Shown: positions 7,355 to 17,936, numbered from the stretch's first letter. The stretch is 64,000 bases of DNA from Bacillaceae bacterium UBA7792 (GCA_002480735.1 DLCS01000268.1:31501-95500), one strand, 5' to 3'. The notes: generated by a model not told the origin, from the sequence alone. Program-made: numbers and translations.

Positions 7355-10300
7355 ATGCCTAAGGATAGTACGATACAATCGGTCCTAGTTATTGGCTCTG
7401 GTCCCATTGTGATCGGTCAGGCGGCGGAATTTGATTATGCAGGTACACAAGCCTGTATCGCTCTCAAAGAAGAAGGATATAAAGTGATCCTCGTGAACAA
7501 TAATCCAGCGACGATTATGACGGATTCAAATTTTGCAGATAGCATTTACTTTGAACCCCTTGCGGTAGATGTGCTCGAAAAGATCATTTCCAAGGAGCGC
7601 CCAGATGGAATTCTTGCAACTTTTGCAGGTCAAACCGGATTAAACCTCGCCTATCAGCTAAATGAATTAGGGATATTAAACAAATATGGCGTGAGGATTT
7701 TGGGAAGCTCCATTGAATCGATAAAGAAAGGCGAGGATCGAGAAGCATTTCGGGAGCTGATGAAGGCGTTAAATGAACCTATTCCCGAGAGTGAAATTGT
7801 TCACTCCCTCGAGGAAGCACTGGCATTTGCTGAAAAAATTGACTTTCCTATCATCGTGAGACCGGCTTATACGCTAGGAGGAACGGGTGGTGGCATTGCG
7901 ACAAACAAGCTAGAGCTCATTCAGTTAGTTCATGGAGGGCTCCAAGAAAGTCCCATTCATCAATGCCTGATTGAGAAAAGCATTGCCGGTTTAAAAGAAA
8001 TTGAATTTGAAATGATGAGAGATTCAGCTAATACCTGCTTAACGATTTGTGATATGGAAAACATCGATCCTGTCGGCATTCACACAGGAGATTCAATCGT
8101 AGTAGCTCCTTCGCAAACACTGACCATCCAGGAATATGAGATGCTAAAAGCAGCAGCAATTAAGATTATTTCTGCCCTAAATATTATCGGGGGCTGTAAT
8201 ATTCAATTTGCCTTGGATTCAAAAACGAAAAGCTACTATTTAATTGAGGTGAATCCAAGGGTTAGTCGCTCTTCGGCACTTGCATCAAAAGCAACGGGAT
8301 ATCCAATCGCAACCATCTCAGCAAAGCTAGCTGTCGGTTATAAATTAGAAGAAATTATTAATCAGAAAACCGGTGAAACATTTGCAAAGATCGAGCCCGC
8401 TTTGGATTATGTCGTAGTTAAAATGCCGAAGTGGCCCTTTGATAAATTTCCTTCCATTGAAAGAAAGCTCGGTACTCAGATGAAAGCTACTGGAGAGGTC
8501 ATGGGGATTGATCGGTGCTTGGAACGTGCCTGGTTAAAAGCAATCCATTCATTGGAAATAGAAGTATTAGATTTAAAGCTTCCGCACATAACCCACTCTA
8601 CAACAGAAGCATTGGTTGAGAAGCTTTTAGCTCAAGATGATGAACGTCTCTTTATCATGCTCGAAGTTCTTCGTAGAGGGGAAGGTATTGAAAAACTCCA
8701 TGCCTTAACAAGTATTGACTTAGTATTTTTGTCAGCATTACAAGAGCTTATTAAGCTAGAAAAAATGATTGCCAATTCCTCACTTGAGACAGTGACAAAA
8801 GAAAGCTTACAGCTTTTTAAGCAAAAGGGCTTTAGTGATGAATATTTAGCTGCTGAGTGGCAGACAACAGAGAAGGAAATACGTGCTAAAAGAAAGAGCC
8901 TAGGCATTATCCCTGCCTACCAGGAAGTGGACACTTATACAGCTGACTCTAGTGCAGTCTCCAATTACTTCTATTCAACATATAGTGGGCAAAACGAACA
9001 GGTCTTAACGACTAAGAAAAAGGTTTTGATCATTGGCAGTGGACCGATACGAATGGGGCAAGGAATAGAATTTGATTATTGCTCTGTACACGGTGTTTTT
9101 GCATTAAAGGAAATGGGGATTGAAACGATTATGATGAATAACAATCCCGAAACGGTTAGTACGGACTTTGCCGTTGCCGATAAGCTCTACTTTGAGGCAC
9201 TAACTCTGGAAGATATCCTAAATGTTGCCGATGTGGAAGGGATAAAAGAATGTATCATCCAGCTGGGTGGGCAGACGGCTATCAATTTAGCAATACAACT
9301 GGAGGAAGCAGGACTTAAAATACTAGGCACAAAAGCTGATACTATCAATGTTTTAGAGGATCGAAAATTATTTTATCAATTACTAGAAGAACTTCAAATT
9401 CCCCATCTAAAAGGGGATATGGTTAAAAATATCGAGGAGCTCCACGAGGCTGTTGAAAAAAATGGCTTTCCAGTACTTTTGAGGCCATCCTTTGTCATCG
9501 GAGGAAAAGGGATGGAAATTATTAGAAGTAAAAAAGAGCTCGAGCAATATATTGCTAAGGGTTCCGGTCGCTTCCCCTTTTTAGTGGATGAATTTCTACA
9601 TGCGACAGAAGCAGAACTTGACTTGGTATCAGATGGGGAAGGTATCCTTGCACCTGCCATTATGGAACATATGGAGAAGACGGGAGTGCACTCAGGGGAT
9701 AGTATTTCCTTACTACCTGCTCAGAACCTATCCCTTTCCATACAAAATAAAATGCTCAATTTTGCGAAAAAAATATGCCGCCATCTTCAATATAAGGGAC
9801 TTATGAACATCCAATTTATCGTGAAAAATGAAGGGGTATATATTTTAGAGGTGAATCCAAGAGCTAGTAGGACCGTTCCGATAGTCAGTAAAGTAACAGG
9901 CATCCCACTTGTACAGCTTGCGACAAAAATATTGCTCGGGAAATATAAGTTGTCGAATGTTGACGATGAGAATAATTTGCTTCCTATTCCCTATGTCTGT
10001 GTGAAATACCCAGTATTTTCAAATTATGCATTAAAGGGACTGGATTCAAAAATCAGTGCTGAAATGCGGTCAACTGGAGAAGGAATTTCAATTGGCAGTA
10101 CGGTTGAGGAGGCGTTAAGAAAAAGCTTCCATCAATGGGTGAAGCCTTCTGGAAGGATTGTCCTAAAAGAGCCGATTGATTTTGAACTGAAAAATAGCCA
10201 TTTTGAGGTCGTATGTAGAGAGGACGAGGAAGTATTGGCTAATCCTACGATTGCTTATTACAACCCATTTGAGGAAGAAAAGGATAAAGAGCTAAGAGAA

Positions 10301-10444
10301 TACGCGACGAAGAAAAGAATTTTGAATTTTACCGAAAAAGAAAGCCTGCAAGCCTTTTTCAAGGCATTAGAGGTGAAGGATTTTGATGTGAAAGCGATAG
10401 AGGAATGGCAACTGCTTTTAAGAAAGGATGTGTCGACGGTATGA
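7355..10444 (+). CDS. carB: Carbamoyl-phosphate synthase large subunit, arginine-type
   Basis: 1029 aa from the ATG at 7355, which follows AAAGGAGG; an upstream ATG at 7295 lacks a ribosome site. It has two homologous synthetase halves, each beginning with a VIGSGP-x-x-x-GQ-x-x-EFDY motif (about residues 10 and 560), and ATP-grasp cores with EVNPR. The length matches the arginine-specific CarB of B. subtilis, which is shorter at the regulatory C-terminus than the pyrimidine enzyme. It forms carbamoyl phosphate from bicarbonate, ATP and ammonia delivered by the small subunit. No carA lies beside it, so the glutaminase must come from elsewhere (for example PyrAA). It overlaps argF by 4 bp. Confidence 0.95.
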   Translation: MPKDSTIQSVLVIGSGPIVIGQAAEFDYAGTQACIALKEEGYKVILVNNNPATIMTDSNFADSIYFEPLAVDVLEKIISKERPDGILATFAGQTGLNLAYQLNELGILNKYGVRILGSSIESIKKGEDREAFRELMKALNEPIPESEIVHSLEEALAFAEKIDFPIIVRPAYTLGGTGGGIATNKLELIQLVHGGLQESPIHQCLIEKSIAGLKEIEFEMMRDSANTCLTICDMENIDPVGIHTGDSIVVAPSQTLTIQEYEMLKAAAIKIISALNIIGGCNIQFALDSKTKSYYLIEVNPRVSRSSALASKATGYPIATISAKLAVGYKLEEIINQKTGETFAKIEPALDYVVVKMPKWPFDKFPSIERKLGTQMKATGEVMGIDRCLERAWLKAIHSLEIEVLDLKLPHITHSTTEALVEKLLAQDDERLFIMLEVLRRGEGIEKLHALTSIDLVFLSALQELIKLEKMIANSSLETVTKESLQLFKQKGFSDEYLAAEWQTTEKEIRAKRKSLGIIPAYQEVDTYTADSSAVSNYFYSTYSGQNEQVLTTKKKVLIIGSGPIRMGQGIEFDYCSVHGVFALKEMGIETIMMNNNPETVSTDFAVADKLYFEALTLEDILNVADVEGIKECIIQLGGQTAINLAIQLEEAGLKILGTKADTINVLEDRKLFYQLLEELQIPHLKGDMVKNIEELHEAVEKNGFPVLLRPSFVIGGKGMEIIRSKKELEQYIAKGSGRFPFLVDEFLHATEAELDLVSDGEGILAPAIMEHMEKTGVHSGDSISLLPAQNLSLSIQNKMLNFAKKICRHLQYKGLMNIQFIVKNEGVYILEVNPRASRTVPIVSKVTGIPLVQLATKILLGKYKLSNVDDENNLLPIPYVCVKYPVFSNYALKGLDSKISAEMRSTGEGISIGSTVEEALRKSFHQWVKPSGRIVLKEPIDFELKNSHFEVVCREDEEVLANPTIAYYNPFEEEKDKELREYATKKRILNFTEKESLQAFFKALEVKDFDVKAIEEWQLLLRKDVSTV

Positions 10445-11400
10445 TGACCACACAAATAGAGGAGTCAATTATTGATATAAAGGGAAAGGATCTTCTGACA
10501 TTAGCTGATTTTTCACCAGAGGTGATTAAAGGATTATTGGAAAAGGCGCATGGGCTAAAGAAGGCGCATGTATCCGGGGAAGAAACCAATCTATTGAAGG
10601 GCAAGATTTTGGGTCTCATCTTTGAAAAGCCCTCTACTCGCACAAGGGTTTCCTTTGAAGCGGGGATGGTTCAGCTTGGCGGACAGGTCATTTACTTGAA
10701 TGGTCAGGACATGCAATTGGGAAGAGGAGAGCCGATCTCAGATACAGCGAAGGTGCTTTCCCATTATGTTGATGCGATCATGATAAGAACATTTTCTCAT
10801 CAGCGTGTGATGGAATTGGCGGAGCATGCTTCGATCCCCGTCATCAATGGATTAACGGATTTATTCCATCCGTGCCAAGCTTTAGCGGATCTACTCACGA
10901 TTCAAGAAGTGAAGGGAAGTTTAGCAGGGATAAAAATGGCATTTGTTGGTGACGGCAATAATGTCACCCATTCGCTTATGATTGCAGCCGCCAAAACAGG
11001 GCTTCACTTAAATGTAGCAACCCCAATGGGCTATGAACCGAATGAAGAAGTGACAAAATTAGCGCTGGGCATAGCAAAAGAGACAGGGGCAGAGCTCGCC
11101 ATTATGAGCAACCCCGTAGAAGCCGTTAAAGAAGCTGATGTGATATATACGGATGTATGGACCAGCATGGGACAGGAAGCTGAAAACGAGAAAAGGCTGC
11201 AGGATTTTCAGGAATTTCAAGTAAATGATGTATTAGTGAAAAATGCGAAAGCTGATTTTCTATTCCTCCATTGCCTTCCTGCACACAGAGGAGAAGAAGT
11301 CACATCAGCTGTGATTGATGGGAAAAACTCCTATGTCTTTCAACAAGCCGGGAACCGCCTACATGTCCAAAAGGCAATACTAGCTGAGATTTTAAAGTAA
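10441..11400 (+). CDS. argF: Ornithine carbamoyltransferase
   Basis: 319 aa from the ATG overlapping the carB stop; identical in length to the B. subtilis enzyme. The carbamoyl-phosphate loop [23 protein letters not shown], and the ornithine-loop [11 protein letters not shown] are all present. It joins carbamoyl phosphate and ornithine to citrulline. It is the last gene of the operon. The 125 bp after it hold no clear terminator, but do contain a GGCTGTTTTC motif that recurs elsewhere in the window. Confidence 0.96.
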   Translation: MMTTQIEESIIDIKGKDLLTLADFSPEVIKGLLEKAHGLKKAHVSGEETNLLKGKILGLIFEKPSTRTRVSFEAGMVQLGGQVIYLNGQDMQLGRGEPISDTAKVLSHYVDAIMIRTFSHQRVMELAEHASIPVINGLTDLFHPCQALADLLTIQEVKGSLAGIKMAFVGDGNNVTHSLMIAAAKTGLHLNVATPMGYEPNEEVTKLALGIAKETGAELAIMSNPVEAVKEADVIYTDVWTSMGQEAENEKRLQDFQEFQVNDVLVKNAKADFLFLHCLPAHRGEEVTSAVIDGKNSYVFQQAGNRLHVQKAILAEILK

Positions 11401-11525
11401 GGCTGTTTTCGCACAGATTGTGGTTCTGGAATGTAGCCTAAAGTAATTCATAGGGCTTAGATCGATTCATGAAAGCTCCTTTACTGGAAATACTAATGAT
11501 ACAACACAGAAAGGAGTGTAGATGA

Positions 11526-11726
11526 ATGGGTCAGCAGCATCGTTTTCGGGCCGGACAAAAGGCACCGAATAATGGCATATATATGGAAATAGGCGAAGAA
11601 GGGGACGGGGTCATGAATCCCAAAAAGATCAAATTAAAAGCCGGTGACCGTTTCCCCGAAAACTCCAACCATAACCGACAATGGACATATAAAACAAAAC
11701 CACGTGCCGCCAATAAAGGATCGTAA
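11526..11726 (+). CDS. yjzC: YjzC-like small protein
   Basis: 66 aa, starting behind AAAGGAGTG. The sequence resembles B. subtilis YjzC: an [18 protein letters not shown] opening, then [21 protein letters not shown]. It is small, basic and soluble, with unknown role. It keeps the same position after argF as in B. subtilis. Its stop codon touches repeat C. Confidence 0.85.
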   Translation: MGQQHRFRAGQKAPNNGIYMEIGEEGDGVMNPKKIKLKAGDRFPENSNHNRQWTYKTKPRAANKGS

Positions 11727-11791
11727 AAAAATCGGTACCTGGTACCGCCCGTGGACATTTATGCAAAATTGTCCGCCTGAGGTGGACAGTA
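11726..11791 (-). repeat. Dispersed repeat C, copy 1 (double-palindrome element)
   Basis: On the reverse strand this reads CTGTCCACCTCAGGCGGAC, a 20-bp linker, then the 25-bp block at 11732-11756. It matches the copy at 51043-51106 in opposite orientation: the 25-bp GTCCACGGGCGG-type block is identical and the rest is about two-thirds identical. It contains the palindromes CGGTACCTGGTACCG and GTCCGCCTGAGGTGGAC. The position is intergenic between yjzC and clpB. The architecture resembles REP-type elements mobilised by IS200-like transposases, but no transposase is nearby. Confidence 0.8.
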
Positions 11792-11818
11792 CACCGAAAA
11801 TATACACTGTATTATTGA

Positions 11819-11843
11819 GCCATCCTAACCCTAGGATGGCTTT
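11819..11843 (+). terminator. Hairpin ahead of the clpB promoter
   Basis: A perfect 9-bp stem GCCATCCTA/TAGGATGGC with a 4-nt loop, followed by only three T before the -35 box. It probably ends transcription from yjzC, but it is a weak terminator by its tail. Confidence 0.5.
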
Positions 11844-11894
11844 ACATATGGGAAAAATAGTCTATAATAAAAGTAAAGGTCAAAAAAGGTCAAA
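11841..11894 (+). promoter_or_regulatory. clpB promoter with CtsR operator
   Basis: TTTACA at 11841-11846, 16 bp, and a perfect TATAAT at 11863-11868. Just downstream, at 11878-11894, lies GGTCAAA-AAA-GGTCAAA, an exact match to the CtsR heptad direct repeat with its 3-nt spacer. Binding there would cover the transcription start, so heat or protein damage should relieve repression. Confidence 0.92.
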
Positions 11895-11916
11895 CAAGAA
11901 TAGGAGGAGACAGCTC

Positions 11917-14499
11917 ATGGATTTGAATAAAATGACAGAGCGGCTTCAAACAGCCTTTATGGAGGCTCAATCGATTGCAACAAGGAATGAGCACCAGGAG
12001 GTCGATGAGGTTCACTTGTTCCTCTCATTAATGGAGCAAGAGGATAGCCTCATTGCTAGGATTGTGGGGCAATTAAATTTCTCTACAAAGAGCTTTTTCG
12101 AAGAACTGAACCGATTGTTGCAGAAAAAACCACGGGTAACAGGAAGCGGTGCTGAGCAGGGAAGACTCTATATTACGAATCAGCTGCAGCGTTTGTTAGT
12201 TGAGGCGGAAGGTGAGATGAAGCTTTTTCACGACGAGTTTCTTTCGGTAGAGCATGTCTTGCTAGCTGCTGCAAAATTCAGACAGTCTAGCATCGGAGAA
12301 ATCCTCTCTCAACGGCAAATCAGCTACGAAGCCTTATTACAGGTAATTAAAAGTATTAGGGGGAATCAGAGGGTGACGTCTCAAAATCCGGAAGCAACAT
12401 ATGATGCTTTGAAAAAATATGGACGAGATTTAGTAGCAGAGGTAAGAGCGGGAAAGCTTGACCCAGTGATTGGCCGCGATGCAGAAATTCGCAACGTGAT
12501 TCGCATCCTTTCCCGGAAGACCAAGAATAATCCAGTCTTAATTGGTGAGCCAGGAGTGGGGAAAACAGCCATTGTTGAAGGGCTCGCCCAAAGGATCGTC
12601 AGAAGGGATGTTCCTGAAGGGTTGAAGGATAAAACAATTTTCTCCCTCGATATGAGCTCTCTCATTGCGGGAGCAAAGTTCCGAGGTGAATTTGAGGAAC
12701 GGCTAAAGGCAGTCTTGAACGAAATCAAGAAAAGCGAAGGGAAAATTCTGCTCTTTATTGATGAGCTTCACACCATAGTTGGTGCCGGAAAAACGGAAGG
12801 AGCAATGGATGCAGGGAATATGCTAAAGCCCATGCTGGCACGAGGAGAGCTCCACTGTATTGGGGCAACGACCCTTGATGAGCATCGCAAGTATATCGAG
12901 AAGGATCCTGCTTTGGAACGCCGCTTTCAACAGGTGCTTGTGCAAGAGCCAGATGTTGAGGATACGATTTCCATCTTACGTGGCCTAAAGGAAAGGTTTG
13001 AAATCCATCATGGGGTTAACATTCATGATCGAGCCCTGGTCACAGCAGCTGTCCTGTCAGATCGTTATATTTCGGATCGTTTCCTGCCTGACAAAGCGAT
13101 CGATCTTGTTGATGAGGCTTGTGCGATGATCCGTACGGAGATTGATTCGATGCCAACGGAGTTAGATGAAGTAACACGACGTGTCATGCAGCTGGAAATC
13201 GAGGAGGCTGCTTTACAGAAGGAAGAGGATGAGCAGAGCAAAGCAAGGCTTGAAGCCCTGCAAAAAGAGCTAGCGGATATGCGCGATAAAGCGAACACGA
13301 TGAAGGCGAAATGGCAGGCAGAAAAGGAAAGCATTCATAAGGTTCAGGAAAAGCGGGAACTGCTGGAGAAACTTCGTCGCGAGCTAGAGGAAGCCGAAAA
13401 TAACTATGATCTTAATAAAGCGGCTGAGCTTCGCCATGGAAGAATTCCATCACTTGAAAAAGAACTAAAGGAATTAGAGGACGAGGTAAACAAACAGGCT
13501 GGTGAAAGATTGCTAAGGGAGGAGGTTACGGAGGAGGAGATTGCCAATATCGTCGCTAGATGGACAGGCATCCCTCTTGCCAAGCTGGTGGAAGGCGAAA
13601 GGGAGAAACTTCTGCGTCTGGAGAGCATTTTACAAGAAAGAGTCATCGGTCAGGACGAGGCGGTCGAATTAGTTGCTGATGCGGTCCTTCGAGCCCGAGC
13701 AGGAATCAAAGATCCAAACCGTCCCATTGGTTCCTTTATTTTCTTAGGTCCAACAGGAGTGGGAAAAACAGAACTGGCTAAGGCACTTTCCCAATCCCTG
13801 TTTGACAGTGAAGAGCAAATGATTCGAATTGATATGTCGGAATATATGGAAAAGCACTCTGTTTCAAGACTTGTCGGAGCCCCTCCTGGATATGTTGGGT
13901 ATGAAGAAGGGGGACAATTAACGGAGGCTGTACGGAGAAAACCCTATTCCGTGATTTTGCTTGATGAAATTGAGAAGGCTCATCCAGAGGTGTTCAACAT
14001 CCTTCTGCAAATGCTTGATGATGGAAGAGTAACGGATTCGCAGGGGCGGATAGTCGATTTCAAGAACACCGTCATCATTATGACCTCCAATATTGGTTCC
14101 CATTTCTTATTAGAGGGACAAGGAGAAGATGTGAGGAACAATGTCATGGCCCAGCTTCGGAATCACTTCCGACCAGAATTTTTGAATCGTGTCGATGAAA
14201 TCATCATGTTCAAGCCGTTAACCCTTGATGACATTAAGGGAATTGTCATGAAGCTTATTAATGAACTTCAGGCAAGATTGAGAGAACAGCAAATTCAACT
14301 TTGCATAACAGAAGAAGCAAAGGAATATATTGCAACAAACGGGTTCGATCCCGTATATGGTGCAAGACCATTGAAGAGATTTATTCAACGCCATGTAGAA
14401 ACTATGCTTGCGAGAGACATCATCGCAGGGAAAATTGGTGAAAATAGTTCTGTTCAGATCATTTTAGAGGACGATATAATCAAGCTTAGAAGCAAATAA
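11917..14499 (+). CDS. clpB: ATP-dependent disaggregase ClpB
   Basis: 860 aa from the ATG at 11917 (AGGAGGAGA ribosome site). Domains in order: double Clp-N repeat (1-145); first AAA+ with Walker A GEPGVGKT at 210-217 and [12 protein letters not shown]; a long coiled-coil middle domain rich in E, K and L (about 400-530); second AAA+ with GPTGVGKT at 611-618; and a C-terminal D2-small domain. The long middle domain and the VTGSGAE-x-GRLYIT N-domain distinguish ClpB from ClpC. It works with DnaK to pull proteins out of aggregates. B. subtilis has no clpB, so this is a difference from that model. CtsR control is written in the promoter. Confidence 0.96.
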   Translation: MDLNKMTERLQTAFMEAQSIATRNEHQEVDEVHLFLSLMEQEDSLIARIVGQLNFSTKSFFEELNRLLQKKPRVTGSGAEQGRLYITNQLQRLLVEAEGEMKLFHDEFLSVEHVLLAAAKFRQSSIGEILSQRQISYEALLQVIKSIRGNQRVTSQNPEATYDALKKYGRDLVAEVRAGKLDPVIGRDAEIRNVIRILSRKTKNNPVLIGEPGVGKTAIVEGLAQRIVRRDVPEGLKDKTIFSLDMSSLIAGAKFRGEFEERLKAVLNEIKKSEGKILLFIDELHTIVGAGKTEGAMDAGNMLKPMLARGELHCIGATTLDEHRKYIEKDPALERRFQQVLVQEPDVEDTISILRGLKERFEIHHGVNIHDRALVTAAVLSDRYISDRFLPDKAIDLVDEACAMIRTEIDSMPTELDEVTRRVMQLEIEEAALQKEEDEQSKARLEALQKELADMRDKANTMKAKWQAEKESIHKVQEKRELLEKLRRELEEAENNYDLNKAAELRHGRIPSLEKELKELEDEVNKQAGERLLREEVTEEEIANIVARWTGIPLAKLVEGEREKLLRLESILQERVIGQDEAVELVADAVLRARAGIKDPNRPIGSFIFLGPTGVGKTELAKALSQSLFDSEEQMIRIDMSEYMEKHSVSRLVGAPPGYVGYEEGGQLTEAVRRKPYSVILLDEIEKAHPEVFNILLQMLDDGRVTDSQGRIVDFKNTVIIMTSNIGSHFLLEGQGEDVRNNVMAQLRNHFRPEFLNRVDEIIMFKPLTLDDIKGIVMKLINELQARLREQQIQLCITEEAKEYIATNGFDPVYGARPLKRFIQRHVETMLARDIIAGKIGENSSVQIILEDDIIKLRSK

Positions 14500-14514
14500 A
14501 CCCGATCAGAAACG

Positions 14515-14553
14515 AAAAAAAGTCATCCTAGCTATTTATAGGATGACTTTTTT
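14515..14553. terminator. Terminator after clpB
   Basis: Stem AGTCATCCTA/TAGGATGACT flanked by A-run and T-run, usable by clpB and by the convergent yjzD. Confidence 0.92.
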
Positions 14554-14566
14554 CACCAGCAGTACA

Positions 14567-14758
14567 TTACTGCAATCCTTCTTTTCCAGTCGGTTCATTT
14601 GGAATAATTGAAGATACAATCAAAATAAGAATGGTAGCAATCACTGCCAAGATACATGCAGCTGTGAAATTATACTCCGTACCAATCATAGAACTTCCAA
14701 CATAGGCTGACATTTGAATTAGAGCGAATGTCCAGAAAAAAGTCCAAAAGAATTTCAC
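14567..14758 (-). CDS. yjzD: YjzD-like small membrane protein (DUF2929)
   Basis: 63 aa if started at GTG 14758, preferred because GAGGTG lies 6 bp before it; another in-frame GTG at 14767 overlaps that site. Two hydrophobic helices (about 3-24 and 33-54) with an MIGTEYNF turn between them fit the DUF2929/YjzD pattern. Function unknown. Gene order around it (yjzC, yjzD, yjaU, yjaV, med) is like B. subtilis, with clpB inserted. Confidence 0.75.
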   Translation of the reverse strand: MKFFWTFFWTFALIQMSAYVGSSMIGTEYNFTAACILAVIATILILIVSSIIPNEPTGKEGLQ

Positions 14759-14978
14759 CGTATTCACCTCTTACTATTTAACATCCTTTTTATTCTAACA
14801 TAGCGTTTACATTTGGAAAAGAGAAACTTATTAGATAAGCTTTTCTGGAGTTTTTTCCACAAAAGAAATCTATCACAAATAGGCGAACTCCCTTACCCTT
14901 TCTAGGAAACTTCATACATTAATAGAAGATGTGCAAGTATTATCAATAAAGAGTTACAAAGCAAAAGGAGTTTTTACA

Positions 14979-15719
14979 ATGGAGAACCGAAACTTTAAAC
15001 TGGATACCGAATGGAATATGATTCATTATCCCGAAAAACCCACTGGTTTCGGTATCCTCATTATTGGTGATGAGAGAAATTTTGTCGATGAAAAAACGAG
15101 CTTCTGGTCGCAGAACGAAGGAAAGCTTTCTCTTATTAATAGTCTAAAAAAGGCTGGCTATACAGTCTTTTACTCCAATTTATATGGAAAGAACTGGGGA
15201 AGCAGCAGGGCCGTCCATCTAGCCAAAAGTTTATATGAATTTATTATTCGAACAGAAATCATCAATCAGAGAATTCATTTGTTGGCCGAAGGAATGGGGG
15301 CTTTAGTGGCACTCCAGCTCCTTAAGGAAATGAAGGGGAATATTCGCTCAGTCGTTCTAATTAATCCAGTGATGTCTTTGAGGCATCATTTAGAACAGGA
15401 GAAAGAGCATAAGTTTTTCTACAAGAAGCTTCTAAAAGAACTTTCGTCTTCTTATGAAGCAGAGAGTAATCAAATCATTGAAATCATTTGTCAAACCGAG
15501 AATGATTGGTCCAGTTTGCATTCGGATGTTCCAGTGAAAATTATCCATGTCCTCTCTGGAAATAGAGCTTATAAACAGTCTAATCTGTTAAAAGAGCTTT
15601 CAGTTAAATGGAGAAATGAAGACTCACCAATTACAATTACCTATCTTATGCCAGAAAAGAAAGTCCAACTTGGTTATTATATTATAAACTTCCTTCGAGC
15701 TCATGAAGAAATTCTGTGA
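14979..15719 (+). CDS. yjaU: YjaU-like protein with alpha/beta-hydrolase fold
   Basis: 246 aa from the ATG at 14979, which has AAAAGGAG upstream; the earlier ATG at 14931 has none. Alternating strands and helices, with HLLAEGMGALVALQLL near residue 105 at the nucleophile-elbow position, suggest an alpha/beta hydrolase. The usual G-x-S-x-G serine is replaced (E-G-M-G), so it may not be a hydrolase in the usual way. Soluble, no signal peptide. Position matches yjaU, upstream of yjaV and med. Role unknown. Confidence 0.6.
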   Translation: MENRNFKLDTEWNMIHYPEKPTGFGILIIGDERNFVDEKTSFWSQNEGKLSLINSLKKAGYTVFYSNLYGKNWGSSRAVHLAKSLYEFIIRTEIINQRIHLLAEGMGALVALQLLKEMKGNIRSVVLINPVMSLRHHLEQEKEHKFFYKKLLKELSSSYEAESNQIIEIICQTENDWSSLHSDVPVKIIHVLSGNRAYKQSNLLKELSVKWRNEDSPITITYLMPEKKVQLGYYIINFLRAHEEIL

Positions 15720-15811
15720 TGAAGGCTGTTCGTGCGGATCGTGTTTTTTATCCGATTATTTTTGTTCAATAGCGACATTGGTTGAGAAAGGATCTGTAAT
15801 GAAATAATCAG

Positions 15812-15864
15812 GCCTCCCTTTGCATAGGATGAATTAGATCTTCTTATGCATGGGGAGGCTTTTA
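15812..15864 (+). promoter_or_regulatory. Hairpin that can mask the yjaV ribosome binding site
   Basis: GCCTCCC (15812-15818) pairs with GGGAGGC (15853-15859), and TGCATA (15821-15826) pairs with TATGCA (15845-15850). The right arm contains the yjaV Shine-Dalgarno (GGGGAGG, 15852-15858), 8 bp from the start codon. A short T-run follows, so it may instead be, or double as, the terminator of yjaU. Confidence 0.7.
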
Positions 15865-15865
15865 T

Positions 15866-16441
15866 ATGATGGAGCGAGCGGTAATTATTGGTGTCTTTGA
15901 AAATTTTGGATTCCAGCTGTGCAACCGAATTCTTGAGACAGGACTGGAGGTGGATGGAATCCATCTAGAGCAAGGAAAAGATAAGTCTAAAGCGGAAGAA
16001 AGACGCTTATACATCGGAAGGAATGCAAATTTTTCAGAGTCGGAGATGAAGAATTTTGACCTCGAATTGTTAAAAAAAGAAGGGACTTTTCTTTTTATCG
16101 ATTTATGCGAACAATTTAGGGATGCGGCGAAACCAGCTACAGAGCTCGAAGCTCTAAATAATATCATTGCAAATTTTCGTAGCAAGAAGGGAAAAGTAAT
16201 CTTTCTCCTTCCAATTTCACTGCTAGTTAATACCCGCATTGAGCCCCATCCTTGGCTGGAGAAGGTATTCGATCTTCTTAGGCATAAGGAGATTCCTTTC
16301 AAGCTATTTTATTTTCCTTCTTCATCCTGGGAATTTGAAGTTGAAAATGAGTCAAGCATTAGGGAAAACGAAATTACCCAAGAATATATAAACGATTTAA
16401 TTCATGCAGTGATGAAGCTAGCAGATGCAACACATGGATAA
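15866..16441 (+). CDS. yjaV: YjaV-like NAD(P)-binding-fold protein
   Basis: 191 aa beginning at one of two adjacent ATGs. The N-terminus AVIIGVFENFGFQLCNRILETGLEVDGI resembles a Rossmann first strand-helix in which the glycine pattern is degraded. The product corresponds to B. subtilis YjaV by size and position. A soluble cytoplasmic protein, function unknown. Its ribosome site lies inside a stable hairpin, suggesting low or conditional translation. Confidence 0.6.
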   Translation: MMERAVIIGVFENFGFQLCNRILETGLEVDGIHLEQGKDKSKAEERRLYIGRNANFSESEMKNFDLELLKKEGTFLFIDLCEQFRDAAKPATELEALNNIIANFRSKKGKVIFLLPISLLVNTRIEPHPWLEKVFDLLRHKEIPFKLFYFPSSSWEFEVENESSIRENEITQEYINDLIHAVMKLADATHG

Positions 16442-16584
16442 ACCCAATGTGGCCGATACAAGTGGTCCTCTAAAAAAGGCTTTCAAATTTTCATAGGGAA
16501 ATGTAGAATAGAAGAGAACTGTGTCAATCATAATGGGAAAAAAGTAAGATGCCTTTTGAATATTTTTGGAGAGGCGGAAAAGGA

Positions 16585-17550
16585 ATGAAAAAGCTCATAG
16601 TTCGTTTCGGTATAGTTCTTTTATGCCTTTTTACGCTGTCTGCTTGTGGACAACCTTTAAATACTGGGAAATTACAGAAAGTTGGATTGCTGGTTCCAGA
16701 GACAATAAATGATCAGGTGTGGGGGACAAAGGGTTATAAGGGCATGCTAAAAATCCAATCGCGCTTTGATGTAGATGTTTACTATAAAGAAGGTATGAAC
16801 TCTCTTGCCGTTGTAGAGAGGGCAGTCAAAGAGTTTGAACAAAAGGGCGTAAATCTAATTTTGGGCCATGGTAATGAGTACGCCGAATATTTTAACCTTC
16901 TAGCCAAGGAATATCCAAAGATTCATTTTGTTTGTTTTAATGGAGATGCGGCTGAAAAAAACACAACGAGTCTAAACTTTGATGCCTATGCGATGGGTTT
17001 TTTTGGGGGGATGGTCGCAGGGCATATGACGAAGACAAACCGTGTTGGAATGATTGCCGCCTATGAATGGCAGCCGGAAATCGAAGGCTTTTATGAAGGA
17101 GCCCTTTATGAGAACGAGGATGTTAAGGTTGACATCCAGTATGTGTTGCATTGGGACGATGATAAAGGTGCATTAGCCATTTTTGAGGATATGCTTGCCG
17201 ATGGTGTAGATGTTTTTTATCCAGCTGGAGATGGATATAATGTTCCAGTCATTGAGAAGGTCAAAGAAAATGGCCTATTTGCGATCGGATATATTTCTGA
17301 CCAATCAGACCTAGGAGAATCGACAGTTCTTACAAGCACAATCCAGCATGTAGATACCCTTTATGAATTAGTTGCCGATGAATTTAATAGGGGGAGGCTG
17401 GAATCAGGAAATCTAACCTTCGATTTTCAAGATGATGTGATTACGCTTGGCCAATTTAGTCCACTGGTTGACAAAGCATTTGAGAAAAAAATCAACGAAC
17501 TCATTAATACATATAAGAAAGATGGAAAGCTCCCAATTAAGGGCAAATAA
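16585..17550 (+). CDS. med: Med-like BMP-family lipoprotein
   Basis: 321 aa from the ATG at 16585 behind GGAAAAGGA. A lipoprotein signal peptide has the lipobox LSAC (Cys near residue 21). It is followed by a type 1 periplasmic-binding fold of the basic-membrane-protein/PnrA class: VGLLVPETINDQVWGTKGYKGM, LGHGNEYAEYF, DAYAMGFFGGMVAGHMT, and DVFYPAGDGYN. In B. subtilis Med is a membrane-anchored positive regulator of comK. B. subtilis has comZ directly after med; here no comZ is seen and a reverse-strand gene fills the slot. Confidence 0.82.
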   Translation: MKKLIVRFGIVLLCLFTLSACGQPLNTGKLQKVGLLVPETINDQVWGTKGYKGMLKIQSRFDVDVYYKEGMNSLAVVERAVKEFEQKGVNLILGHGNEYAEYFNLLAKEYPKIHFVCFNGDAAEKNTTSLNFDAYAMGFFGGMVAGHMTKTNRVGMIAAYEWQPEIEGFYEGALYENEDVKVDIQYVLHWDDDKGALAIFEDMLADGVDVFYPAGDGYNVPVIEKVKENGLFAIGYISDQSDLGESTVLTSTIQHVDTLYELVADEFNRGRLESGNLTFDFQDDVITLGQFSPLVDKAFEKKINELINTYKKDGKLPIKGK

Positions 17551-17554
17551 AACG

Positions 17555-17589
17555 AAAACTACCGTTCAGGATTGATTGGTAGTTTTTTT
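17555..17589 (+). terminator. Terminator after med
   Basis: Stem AAAACTACC/GGTAGTTTT with a 14-nt loop, ending in a run of seven T. Confidence 0.88.
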
Positions 17590-17600
17590 GATCAAGGAAA

Positions 17601-17936
17601 TCATTTTTTAGTAAAAAAAGCTCCTATGAAGGGCTTTGCCATTTTTAACAAAGGTTTTAATTCATTGGCAGAGGTCAATATTGTATCGACATGCTGCATG
17701 ACTTCATCATAGTCAACATTTTGCAGGACCCGATCCAATGAGAAATTCTTTGGTAGGGATTGAGCTTGTTTCTTTGGCGCGTGAGCTTGCACTCTTCCCC
17801 CCAATAACCAGTCCCATTCTTTTTGTTCACTGCTTTCGTTCTTAGATGTAACATCCTGTCCCTTCTCCAAATTTCGTTGCTCACCAAACATAAATTTTGA
17901 GAAGGGATCAGAATGAACTTGCTGTTTTTCCTCCAT
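17601..17936 (-). CDS. Unidentified protein with FMFG and WDWLLGGR motifs
   Basis: 111 aa from the ATG at 17936, preferred over the upstream ATG because GGGGTGA lies just before it. The N-terminal half is polar and low complexity, with DPFSKFMFGEQR near residue 12 and WDWLLGGR near residue 40; the C-terminal third is helical (VDYDEVMQHVDTILTSANELKPLLKMAKPFI). No signal peptide or membrane helix. The style, with short aromatic motifs in a polar chain, recalls small Bacillus proteins of unknown role, possibly spore-associated; this is a guess. It occupies the place where comZ sits in B. subtilis. Confidence 0.65.
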   Translation of the reverse strand: MEEKQQVHSDPFSKFMFGEQRNLEKGQDVTSKNESSEQKEWDWLLGGRVQAHAPKKQAQSLPKNFSLDRVLQNVDYDEVMQHVDTILTSANELKPLLKMAKPFIGAFFTKK

